Shown here: positions 8,890 to 15,320 of the stretch, piece by piece
Layout: the number at the start of each line of letters is the position of its first letter
Numbering within the stretch: position 1 is the stretch's first letter
Assembly (NCBI GenBank): GCA_004299495.1
Contig: SCPY01000069.1
Coordinates: 1-40,605, forward strand
DNA: 40,605 nt
Direction: 5' to 3'
Source of the DNA: a bacterium
Lineage (GTDB): Bacteria; Omnitrophota; Gorgyraeia; Gygaellales; UBA12090
Notes under the pieces: model-generated
Database searches by the model: none
Told to the model about the DNA's origin: nothing
What the model saw: only the letters and a program-made list of their open reading frames with translations
Translations under genes and position numbers: made by a program

Positions 8890-9726
8890 ATGCCAGATTT
8901 AGACGCGAAACTTGTCCAAGACGGATGGGTAAACCCGTATCAGCTAAGCCTTGCCAGGCAAGAGGCGGACAAATCAGGAAAATCCCTCTGGGCGATACTG
9001 ATAAAGTCCGGATTTATGTCTTTGGAAGACGTCACCGTATTCCTCGCCCAGGAAAGCGGGGTGGCTTATGTGGATACCGCGGATTATTCCCTTAACCCTG
9101 CCGCGGTACGCCTGCTTGATGAAGCTTTTTGCCGCCAAAATCTCGTCATCCCCTTATTTAAAATCAAGGAAACGCTGTTTATTGCCTGCGCCAACCCCCT
9201 GGATACGGAACTGATGGACGCGATAGCTAAAATGGCCGGTTGCGAGGTAACGCCCTTAATCGCCTCATCCGGATCAATTCTAAAGGCATTAAATTCTTTT
9301 TACGGGATTGAAGATAAAGTCTTTGAGTTAGACAGATTTATCACTAAGCAGGACCCGCTGGGAGGCCTTGCCTTCTGGAGGGAATCAGAACGCCTTCCGT
9401 TAAATATCCCGGTCAGCATCAAAATAGAAGACAGCAGCTTTTCCCTTCCGCATGCCGGCACCCTTGACGGCCATACCCGCGACATCTCGCGTAACGGCGC
9501 GGCAATCGGATTAGAGGTATTCATCTTCCTGCCTAAGGGAGTAAGCATTTCTCTGGAGTTCAGGCCGGATAAAAGCCTGACTGCCTCCGGAGAAGGTATT
9601 CGGGTAAAGGGAGAAACGGTATATTGCCGGATGGAAAAAGGCCAGCGCTATTTTCTGGGAGTGCGCTTCACCGACATTTCTGATGGGGCGCGCGACCGCC
9701 TTTTTGGCTTGGCAAAATCAAAATAA
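8890..9726 (+). CDS. MshEN (GspE N-terminal) domain fused to PilZ domain
   Basis: This 278-residue protein has two parts. Residues 1-140 match the N-terminal domain of GspE/MshE ATPases: paired 'LVQDGWVNPYQLSLARQ' and 'ILIKSGFMSLEDVTVFLAQ' segments, then the 'FKIKETLFIACANPLD' strand region. The ATPase core is absent. Residues 160-278 are a PilZ domain with RxxxR at Arg164/Arg168 and DxSxxG at Asp198/Ser200/Gly203. It thus joins two folds that each can bind cyclic di-GMP. It starts 3 bases after the response regulator stop and is the last gene of the operon. It may be a decoy or adaptor docking on the GspE platform; this is inferred. Confidence 0.88.
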   Translation: MPDLDAKLVQDGWVNPYQLSLARQEADKSGKSLWAILIKSGFMSLEDVTVFLAQESGVAYVDTADYSLNPAAVRLLDEAFCRQNLVIPLFKIKETLFIACANPLDTELMDAIAKMAGCEVTPLIASSGSILKALNSFYGIEDKVFELDRFITKQDPLGGLAFWRESERLPLNIPVSIKIEDSSFSLPHAGTLDGHTRDISRNGAAIGLEVFIFLPKGVSISLEFRPDKSLTASGEGIRVKGETVYCRMEKGQRYFLGVRFTDISDGARDRLFGLAKSK

Positions 9727-9743
9727 TCTATTTTGTCCTCGCC

Positions 9744-9771
9744 TTGACAGAGGCAATGCCTGTGGTATACT
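9744..9771 (+). promoter_or_regulatory. Sigma-70-type promoter of the riboswitch/lectin operon
   Basis: TTGACA at 9744-9749 and TATACT at 9766-9771 are 16 bp apart. Transcription should start near 9778, about 45 bases before the riboswitch aptamer. Confidence 0.8.
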
Positions 9772-9820
9772 TACAGCAGATAAAGCAAATTATGCACTCT
9801 GACGAGCGGTAAGAAAAAAT

Positions 9821-9916
9821 ATACCATTGAAAAAAGCAAACCACCCGTAAGGGTGGGGCGCAAAGCCTCCGGTCCGCAAAAGTAGCTGTAGCGGAAAGCG
9901 GGGCTGCCAAGGGCAT
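9821..9916 (+). promoter_or_regulatory. Cyclic di-GMP-I (GEMM-I) riboswitch aptamer
   Basis: The conserved GEMM-I elements occur in order. GCAAACC starts at 9836. A hairpin CCACCC/GGGTGG with a GNRA loop GTAA spans 9841-9856. 'GGCGCAAAGCCTCCGG' spans 9857-9872. A second arm is closed by TCCGC (9873-9877) with GCGGA (9891-9895), and 'AGCGGGGCTGCC' ends at 9908. Bases 9821-9829 can pair with 9908-9916 as an outer P1 helix (7 of 9 pairs). The order and loop types match the known Vibrio aptamer as I remember it; no covariance search was run. It lies between a consensus promoter and an intrinsic terminator, ahead of an adhesin-like gene, and close to PilZ genes. Confidence 0.92.
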
Positions 9917-9927
9917 AAGAAAAGAAT

Positions 9928-9958
9928 AAAGCCCCTGGCAAGAAGAAGGGCTTTTTTT
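9928..9958 (+). terminator. Intrinsic terminator of the riboswitch expression platform
   Basis: AAAGCCC (9928-9934) pairs with GGGCTTT (9948-9954) around a 13-base loop and runs into a U tract ending at 9958. The 5' arm overlaps bases 9931-9940, which can instead pair with 9905-9914 at the aptamer 3' end (9 of 10 pairs), forming an antiterminator. Terminator and antiterminator exclude each other. Confidence 0.85.
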
Positions 9959-10014
9959 GTGCCCCTGTACAATTTATGAACGTGCGGTTCGCGCAATGGA
10001 TAAAGGAGAAAACG

Positions 10015-11448
10015 ATGAAAAGGCAAAATTATCTTCAAAAGAGGAGATGTCCCGTTCTTATCGCTATGTTCATGTTCTCCGCGGTTATTGCCTGTGGCGC
10101 CGAAGAATCCATCACCGTAACCACCTATTATCCCTCTCCTTATGGGGTGTATAGCGAGATGCGCCTGTATCCCAAGAATAACCCTACTGCCTGCGATAAC
10201 AACCAGAGGGGGCTGATGTATTATGACCTTGCCGATAACAGGCTTAAGGTCTGTAATGGAACGCCTCCTTATCAAGACATCGGAGGAGGCTTCTGGGCAG
10301 CCAGCCCCTCAGGCCTTAATGATATCTACTATATTAATTCCGGAAACGTCGGCATCGGGACAAATAGCCCCGGGCAAAAACTGGTAGTTCAGGCCGCGGA
10401 TGCCTCATCTTCAACAGGAACCGGCCCAACGATATATCTTCAGTCAGATGCTGCTGCGACATTGAATAGGGGCGGTTCGGTGCTTTTCGGCGATACCGGA
10501 ACAGCCAGGGCAATGATAAAAGGGGCTTACGAAGGCGCGGGGAGTTCCGGATATTTGGCTCTCTCCACCAAAACATCCGCGAATGTGATGACAGAGGCTC
10601 TTAGGATTGACAGCGGCGGCAATATCGGCATCGGGACGCCGGGCCCGACCTCAAGGCTTCATGTGAATGGTAAGTCAAGGTTTAATGATCGGGTGGGAAT
10701 ATATTTTGGCCCGGACGATATTCCACCTGGGTGGGGAGGCGGCTTGGTGACCTGGGATGTTGTGGCCAAGGCCCAAATTAGAGCTAACTCGCTCTGTTTA
10801 GGCGGAAGCGTAGGCGGAAACGATTTAGGCACCTGCCGCAACAGTTGGCCAGGAGCAGCAAATGTCCTCACAAGCACCAATGGCCAGTATGCTCTGACTA
10901 TGCAGGATGATGGTAACGTTGTTCTCTACACGCCGTGGGGAGCTCGGTTTACAACAGGTACCTATAGCGGGAAATATGGGCCCTACTATCTCATGAGCGG
11001 CAACGGCAGGTATTATTTCGTTATGCAGGATGATGCCAATCTGGTGATTTATGATAACTGGACAGGGCAGCCGATATGGGCCACGAGTTGGAGCCCTGAT
11101 GGAGACTGGAGGCCATGGTTGTCAGATGCCAGGCTAAAGAAAGATGTTGCTCTTCTGGAAGGCGCATTGGCGAAGGTGATGCGGCTACGCGGAGTTGCGT
11201 TTTCCTGGAAGGATACTACGCATGGCGAAGGCCCGCAAGTCGGGTTGATCGCGCAAGAGGTGGAAAAGATTTTTCCAGAAGCAGTAACCACCGGAGGCGA
11301 CGGCTTCAAGCGCGTAGACTATGGACGGCTCGTTTCGCCCCTCATTGAGGCGATTAAGTCGCAGCAGATTGAGATTAAAAAGCAGGGAGAATCCATTCAA
11401 CAACTGCAAGAGGAGCTTAATAAGCTAAAATCAGAAAGCAAGATTTGA
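10015..11448 (+). CDS. Exported bulb-type lectin with C-terminal S74 intramolecular chaperone domain
   Basis: This 477-residue secreted protein has no close named relative that I recognise. Residues 12-26 are hydrophobic and end in 'VIAC' (Cys27), which could be a lipobox or an ordinary signal cleavage region. Two short repeats, 'GNVGIGTNSP' (110-119) and 'GNIGIGTPGP' (202-211), resemble phage tail-fibre strands. Two perfect mannose-binding motifs QxDxNxVxY follow at Gln297-Tyr305 and Gln338-Tyr346, typical of bulb-type (B_lectin) domains. The end is a peptidase S74 domain: 'SDARLKKD' carries Ser370 and Lys375, spaced like the endosialidase self-cleavage dyad, and a coiled coil closes the protein (448-475). 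I chose the ATG at 10015 because AAGGAG at 10003-10008 precedes it; an in-frame ATG at 9976 has no ribosome site. It is controlled by the upstream riboswitch. Confidence 0.85.
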   Translation: MKRQNYLQKRRCPVLIAMFMFSAVIACGAEESITVTTYYPSPYGVYSEMRLYPKNNPTACDNNQRGLMYYDLADNRLKVCNGTPPYQDIGGGFWAASPSGLNDIYYINSGNVGIGTNSPGQKLVVQAADASSSTGTGPTIYLQSDAAATLNRGGSVLFGDTGTARAMIKGAYEGAGSSGYLALSTKTSANVMTEALRIDSGGNIGIGTPGPTSRLHVNGKSRFNDRVGIYFGPDDIPPGWGGGLVTWDVVAKAQIRANSLCLGGSVGGNDLGTCRNSWPGAANVLTSTNGQYALTMQDDGNVVLYTPWGARFTTGTYSGKYGPYYLMSGNGRYYFVMQDDANLVIYDNWTGQPIWATSWSPDGDWRPWLSDARLKKDVALLEGALAKVMRLRGVAFSWKDTTHGEGPQVGLIAQEVEKIFPEAVTTGGDGFKRVDYGRLVSPLIEAIKSQQIEIKKQGESIQQLQEELNKLKSESKI

Positions 11449-11466
11449 GAGAAAAGGAGGTAGTCA

Positions 11467-11988
11467 ATGCGCCGAGTTATCGTAGTAAGCTGGCTGGCGG
11501 TTTTTCTCTGCATATCACAATCCTATGCCCAGGAAGTCCAGAAGAGCGCGCCCCGTAATCCAGAAAAATCCCAGCAGGCTTATAAGCAGATGCAGGAGAA
11601 TTACCAGCAGGGATTCAAGCGTGTGCAGGAAGAAATGCGTAAACGCCAGGAGCAGGAGCTTGAGCAGTTAAAACAAACTAACCCGCAAGTTTACCAGGAA
11701 CGTAAGGGCGCAATTGAGCGCCAGGATAAATTCCGGACCATCCTCTCTGATTTTCAAGCGGGAAAGCTCACGGCCGAGCAGGCTGAGAGCCAGCTTTTCC
11801 CTCTTATGAAATCGGAAATGCGCTACGAATTGGAAGGCCTCAATGAGCGGATTGCCTCACTTGAGAAACAACTGGATCTTCTAAAGAAAGCTAAGCAGGA
11901 TCCCGACCTGTTCGTTCGTCACCGGGTCAGGATTATGCTGGGTAAAGAGAAAGCGGCCCCGCAACAACCACCGAATTGGGGATATTGA
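11467..11988 (+). CDS. Small secreted coiled-coil protein, function unknown
   Basis: A 173-residue protein with a good signal peptide (hydrophobic 4-20, cleavage after 'SYA' before 'QEV'). The mature part is Gln/Glu/Lys-rich and strongly helical, with coiled-coil stretches at about 35-80 and 118-145, and a short Pro-rich end. It has a perfect AAGGAGG ribosome site at 11454-11460, 6 bases before the ATG, and lies 18 bases after the lectin stop, so it should be co-transcribed under the same riboswitch. The periplasm or cell surface is the likely location, possibly as a partner of the lectin. I do not recognise a family. Confidence 0.8.
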   Translation: MRRVIVVSWLAVFLCISQSYAQEVQKSAPRNPEKSQQAYKQMQENYQQGFKRVQEEMRKRQEQELEQLKQTNPQVYQERKGAIERQDKFRTILSDFQAGKLTAEQAESQLFPLMKSEMRYELEGLNERIASLEKQLDLLKKAKQDPDLFVRHRVRIMLGKEKAAPQQPPNWGY

Positions 11989-12130
11989 TTTTCAAAAGAC
12001 AAAAACCCGGTAGCGCTTCTACCCATATTCATCCTTTGCGTTATCCTGTAAGTGGTATAGCATCCTTCCAGGGCAGATCATTTAATCTGCTAAACTAACT
12101 AAATTAAAATAAATTTTTGGCGAAAAAGAC

Positions 12131-12159
12131 TTGACAATTTATATTTAATACCCTATAAT
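12131..12159 (+). promoter_or_regulatory. Perfect consensus sigma-70 promoter of the second pilus cluster
   Basis: TTGACA (12131-12136) and TATAAT (12154-12159) with a 17-bp spacer: both hexamers match consensus at every base. The likely start is near 12166, about 30 bases before the HTH gene. Confidence 0.88.
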
Positions 12160-12182
12160 ACCCTCAAATAGTATTAAATATA
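12140..12182 (+). promoter_or_regulatory. 12-bp perfect inverted repeat around the -10 box (candidate operator)
   Basis: TATATTTAATAC at 12140-12151 is the exact reverse complement of 12171-12182, with a 19-bp centre that contains the -10 box. The layout suggests a repressor or activator site on this very strong promoter. The adjacent HTH protein is an obvious but unproven candidate ligand. The arms are AT-rich. Confidence 0.5.
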
Positions 12183-12195
12183 TACAACCAAAACT

Positions 12196-12387
12196 ATGGT
12201 GAAATACGAGTTTTTTACCGCCGTCCAGGCGGCAAAAGAATTAGGCATCTCTAAACAGACGCTCTTCCGTTACGAAAAAAAGAGGGTCTTTCCTGCCCCC
12301 AGGCGCAACCTCATTAACCGCTGGCGCCAATACAGTTATGAGGATATAAACAAATTAAAAGAGATAATGCGAGGAAGTATTGGATAA
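12196..12387 (+). CDS. Small MerR-like/excisionase-type helix-turn-helix protein
   Basis: A 63-residue protein made only of a winged-helix DNA-binding unit. 'TAVQAAKELGISKQTLFRYE' is the recognition helix-turn-helix, 'NRWRQYSYEDINKLKEI' the wing and following helix, as in MerR and HTH_17 proteins. It lacks the dimerisation coiled coil and effector domain of full MerR regulators. It is the first gene behind the consensus promoter with the inverted repeat, and its end overlaps the PilP-like gene by 8 bases. A role as local, possibly self-acting, regulator of the pilus cluster is plausible. No clear Shine-Dalgarno precedes the ATG. Confidence 0.82.
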   Translation: MVKYEFFTAVQAAKELGISKQTLFRYEKKRVFPAPRRNLINRWRQYSYEDINKLKEIMRGSIG

Positions 12388-12814
12388 GAGATTATTGCTT
12401 ATATCTGCTTTGGTGGTATTTTTATTTGCCGGCTGCGGAAAACAAGAACCTCCGGCTCCAGTTGATGAGGCGGATACGCCGGCAGCGGAATCTAGTGCCG
12501 GGCCGGAAAAAACAACCCGGGCATTGGCAGGACAAGAAGCGGATCCTGCTTCGGATGAGCTTACGCGCAATCCCTTTTTGAGCGCTGAAGAAGAAAGCGA
12601 ATTCCGGGACGCCGGCAAGGCAATCCCCCTGGACACTCTCACTCTTTCCGCGATACTCTATTCTTCCGCGGATAAAAGTAAAGCAATCCTGCAGGGCCGG
12701 ATTTTACAGAAAGGCGACAGCATAGGAGATAAGAAAATTATTGAGATACGTCCTGAGGCGGTTATTTTAAAAGATGCCGCCACAGAATACATAATCCGGT
12801 TAAAGAGTTTATAG
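12380..12814 (+). CDS. PilP-like inner-membrane lipoprotein
   Basis: This 144-residue protein starts with a lipoprotein signal: hydrophobic 5-16, then 'FAGC' with lipid-acceptor Cys about residue 18. A Pro/Ala/Glu-rich linker leads to 'LTRNPFLSAEEE' and a small beta domain ('LTLSAILYSSADKSKAIL', 'LQKGDSIGDKKIIEI', 'AVILKDAATEYIIRL'). This pattern is that of PilP, which links the PilN/PilO complex to the secretin. The start is TTG at 12380, overlapping the HTH gene; GAGGAAG at 12371-12377 fits as a ribosome site and the signal peptide needs this start. The secretin, PilM-N and PilO genes downstream support the call. GspC-like function is the alternative. Confidence 0.78.
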   Translation: MDKRLLLISALVVFLFAGCGKQEPPAPVDEADTPAAESSAGPEKTTRALAGQEADPASDELTRNPFLSAEEESEFRDAGKAIPLDTLTLSAILYSSADKSKAILQGRILQKGDSIGDKKIIEIRPEAVILKDAATEYIIRLKSL

Positions 12815-12822
12815 AGATTTGG

Positions 12823-13692
12823 ATGGCGATGAGATATTTAATTTTTACGGTTGTGATGTTTTTGGCTGCGGGCAATTTTATTTTTGCTCAAGAGGAATTG
12901 CAAGATTCCACGCCGTCAACGGGCAATGTAACTGCCGCGCCGGAAAATCCGCAAGTGCCGATGCCGGACGCTACCATTGAGCCGGAACCGATGATGGAAA
13001 TAAAACAGTTGGGCGCGGATAAACCGCTTTACGCTTTTGAATTAAGAGACGTGGAAATCGGAGACCTGCTTAGGGTCCTTGCTCACGATTATAAATTAAA
13101 CCTGCTGGTGGATAAAGATGTGTCGGGAAGGATTACCGCGAGCCTGAGCGCCATTTCCCTGGAAGAGGCCTTAGAGACTATCGCGGAGTCTCAAAACTTG
13201 AGCCTCAAAAAGAAAGGAAATGTCATTCGCGTAATCCCTAACATTATCACAAAAGTTTTTAAGCTTAAGTTTGTAGAGGCAAGGGAATTGCTGGAATCAT
13301 CCTCATCTTCAGAAGACGCATCTTCGGATGCTTCTGCCGCGTCTTCGGAAAGTGCCGCGGAAACAACTACAACCTCCGCAACCGCCGAAGATGAATCGGC
13401 GTCGTCCTCCGAAGAAGATTCCGCATCCGCGCAAGAGGCGAACACCATCTATGACCTGCTCTCCGATAAAGGTAAAATCCTGCTGGGTAAGCAACCCAAT
13501 TCCCTGGTGGTGATAGATTATCCGCCATACGTGGAGAAGATAGAGGCCTACATTAAAGAAGTTGACCAAAAGATGGCAAGCAAAGTCTTTAAGCTAAAAT
13601 ACCTTAGGGCCGCGGATGTGGTTGGGCAAAGCAATGCCGCTTCCGCGACAGATGCATCGGCCGGCACCAACACCACAACTACCGGCTCATAA
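12823..13692 (+). CDS. Secretin N-domain protein (N0/STN, N1 and first half of N2), split from its barrel
   Basis: A 289-residue exported protein with signal peptide (about 1-22, 'IFA-QEE'). After a Pro-rich linker comes an STN/N0 domain (about 68-139). An N1 domain follows whose loop is replaced by about 50 residues of Ser/Glu/Ala/Thr-rich low complexity, before it resumes at 'PNSLVVIDYPPYVEKI'. Next the protein starts another N domain ('SKVFKLKYLRAADVV') and ends in a Thr/Ser/Ala-rich tail after about 35 residues. The second half of that domain is found at the start of the next gene. No membrane barrel is present. The ATG at 12823 or 12829 could be used; neither has a strong ribosome site. 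Confidence 0.85.
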   Translation: MAMRYLIFTVVMFLAAGNFIFAQEELQDSTPSTGNVTAAPENPQVPMPDATIEPEPMMEIKQLGADKPLYAFELRDVEIGDLLRVLAHDYKLNLLVDKDVSGRITASLSAISLEEALETIAESQNLSLKKKGNVIRVIPNIITKVFKLKFVEARELLESSSSSEDASSDASAASSESAAETTTTSATAEDESASSSEEDSASAQEANTIYDLLSDKGKILLGKQPNSLVVIDYPPYVEKIEAYIKEVDQKMASKVFKLKYLRAADVVGQSNAASATDASAGTNTTTTGS

Positions 13693-13693
13693 T

Positions 13694-14980
13694 ATGTTGA
13701 AAAAAATAGCTATAATTTTATGTTTTATGTTCATCGCTTCCCTATCCTCCGCGCAGGAGATAAGCGATAATATCAGAAGCCTTTTGTCCAGCCAGGGAAA
13801 GGTGCTCTATGGCAATGAGCCGAATTCAATTCTGGTGATTGACTATCCGGAAAATATCCAGCGCGTGGAGGAATACTTGGATACCGTGGATATCGCGCCC
13901 CAGCAGGTGCTGATTGAAGCCAGGGTGGTAGAGGTAAAACTGCAAAAGGAGCACGCCCTGGGCGTAAACTGGAAGGCCTTCGCGGACAAGGGCTATATTC
14001 CGATGGGCAGGTTTAAGGGGGGAGCGCTTACCGCCCTGGGAAGCATGCCATCCCCTCCACAGCAAACAATCGCCTATAAGCCCACTTTTTATCCTCCGCT
14101 GCAGTCCGCGACAGGCCAGGAATCTCCCTTTACCTTTTCTATTTTTGACGACAATATCAATATCGTGGTGCAGACGCTGGCAAGCGCCCTGGATACCGAC
14201 ATTCTTTCCGCCCCGAAAGTAACCACGGTAAATAACCGGGAGGCGGAAATCAAAGTCATTCAGCGCCTTCCCTGGGCCGAGCCCACCCTAACCGAATCCA
14301 CCAGCGGCTCATCCACCGCGGTTTCTGTTACCTGGGAAATTAATTATGAAGAGGTGGGTATCAAGCTTAAGGTGACCCCTATTATCAATGATGACGGAAA
14401 AATAAGCCTCGCCCTAATGCCTGAGGTAAGCGAGAAGACCGGAGACCTCACCCTCACCGCCACCCAGAGCGGCACCAGCATTAACTATACCGTGCCCATT
14501 ATTGATACCCGAAACGCGGCCACAAAAGTGGTTATCGGAAACGGCCAGACCCTGATTATCGGAGGCCTGATTAAGGATAAGAGCGCCAAGGGCGCCTCAA
14601 AAGTCCCCCTGTTGGGGGATATCCCTCTCTTGGGTTACCTTTTTAAGAGCATCAAGGACACGCAGGATAAAACCGAATTACTCATCTTTGTTTCGCCGAA
14701 AATCATCACCCCTGACGAGCTGATTTATATGTCGCGGGAGGAAAAAAACCTGGTGGATAAGGGATACCGCAAGGAAAGGCAAAAGCGGCAAGCCGCAACC
14801 CTCAAGCAGCAGGAAACGGCAAAATCAAAGGATGACCGGCTTAACGCAAAGCTTGATACCCTGTTAGATAAACAGGAAGAATTAGCGCGGGCCAGAAAAA
14901 ACCTGGAAGAAAAAATCATTAAAGAAGAAAAAAACCTGGAGCTCCTTGAGGAAGACAAAAAAACCCCGGAGAGAAGATGA
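13694..14980 (+). CDS. Secretin barrel protein (GspD/PilQ family) with own signal peptide
   Basis: A 428-residue outer-membrane channel subunit. The ATG lies one base after the stop of the N-domain gene and starts a convincing signal peptide ('MLKKIAIILCFMFIASL', cleavage near 'SSA-QE'). It begins within an N domain: 'ISDNIRSLLSSQGKVLYG' and 'PNSILVIDYPENIQRVEEYL'. The secretin core starts at 'PQVLIEARVVEVKLQ' and ends with 'VPLLGDIPLLGYLF' and 'ELLIFVSPKII'. The last 75 residues are a charged coiled coil absent from ordinary secretins. An in-frame upstream extension exists but would lose the signal peptide, so 13694 is preferred. No Shine-Dalgarno is visible; translation is probably coupled to the preceding gene. 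Confidence 0.9.
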   Translation: MLKKIAIILCFMFIASLSSAQEISDNIRSLLSSQGKVLYGNEPNSILVIDYPENIQRVEEYLDTVDIAPQQVLIEARVVEVKLQKEHALGVNWKAFADKGYIPMGRFKGGALTALGSMPSPPQQTIAYKPTFYPPLQSATGQESPFTFSIFDDNINIVVQTLASALDTDILSAPKVTTVNNREAEIKVIQRLPWAEPTLTESTSGSSTAVSVTWEINYEEVGIKLKVTPIINDDGKISLALMPEVSEKTGDLTLTATQSGTSINYTVPIIDTRNAATKVVIGNGQTLIIGGLIKDKSAKGASKVPLLGDIPLLGYLFKSIKDTQDKTELLIFVSPKIITPDELIYMSREEKNLVDKGYRKERQKRQAATLKQQETAKSKDDRLNAKLDTLLDKQEELARARKNLEEKIIKEEKNLELLEEDKKTPERR

Positions 14981-14997
14981 CGCGCGCTGGATAGGCG

Positions 14998-15315
14998 ATG
15001 AAAAAATGCTTACATACGCTTTTAGCTCTTGGCATCGCGGGTTTTTATTGCGCGCGGAGTTCGGGGCCGGTTTTCTGCGCGCCCGATACGGCCCGGCGCA
15101 TCCAGCAAATAGAAAAAACGATTCTCCTGGAAGGCAAGGCCCTGAAAGGGCTTCAGGGGCGCTATGAGAATATTTTAAAAAGGCAGTGGCGGCTGCGCTC
15201 TTTCCTGGAGCAAAAAAAACGCCGGGATAGAAAGCGCGTCATTGAAAGCACGCTTGCCCGGATTAAGCGCTGGGAAGCCAAAGAAAAGTCAATGCGCGAA
15301 CTTTTAGAAAAATAA
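14998..15315 (+). CDS. Small exported helical protein, function unknown
   Basis: A 105-residue protein. The first 22 residues form a signal peptide. The mature part is a basic, heptad-rich helix with many Arg and Lys residues ('RRIQQIEKTI', 'RKRVIESTLARIKRW'). It lies 17 bases after the secretin and 5 bases before the second ATPase gene, within the operon. A small periplasmic coiled-coil partner of the secretin is possible, but no family is recognised. Confidence 0.68.
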   Translation: MKKCLHTLLALGIAGFYCARSSGPVFCAPDTARRIQQIEKTILLEGKALKGLQGRYENILKRQWRLRSFLEQKKRRDRKRVIESTLARIKRWEAKEKSMRELLEK

Positions 15316-15320
15316 AGGTA

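Noticed and set aside
9976..10014. Earlier ATG for the lectin gene
   Set aside because: No ribosome site, and it would add charged residues before the signal peptide; the ATG at 10015 has AAGGAG at ideal distance.
12009..12023. Hairpin GGTAG/CTACC as terminator after the coiled-coil gene
   Set aside because: Only 5 bp and no U tract. A second hairpin at 12073-12090 also lacks a U tract.
13616..13693. Upstream extension of the secretin barrel gene
   Set aside because: It overlaps the end of the N-domain gene in another frame and would bury the clear signal peptide that starts at 13694.
12823..14980. Single secretin gene broken by a frameshift or sequencing error
   Set aside because: The second part has a full signal peptide starting at its own ATG right after the stop, and the first part ends in a low-complexity tail. 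A one-base error would not create this.
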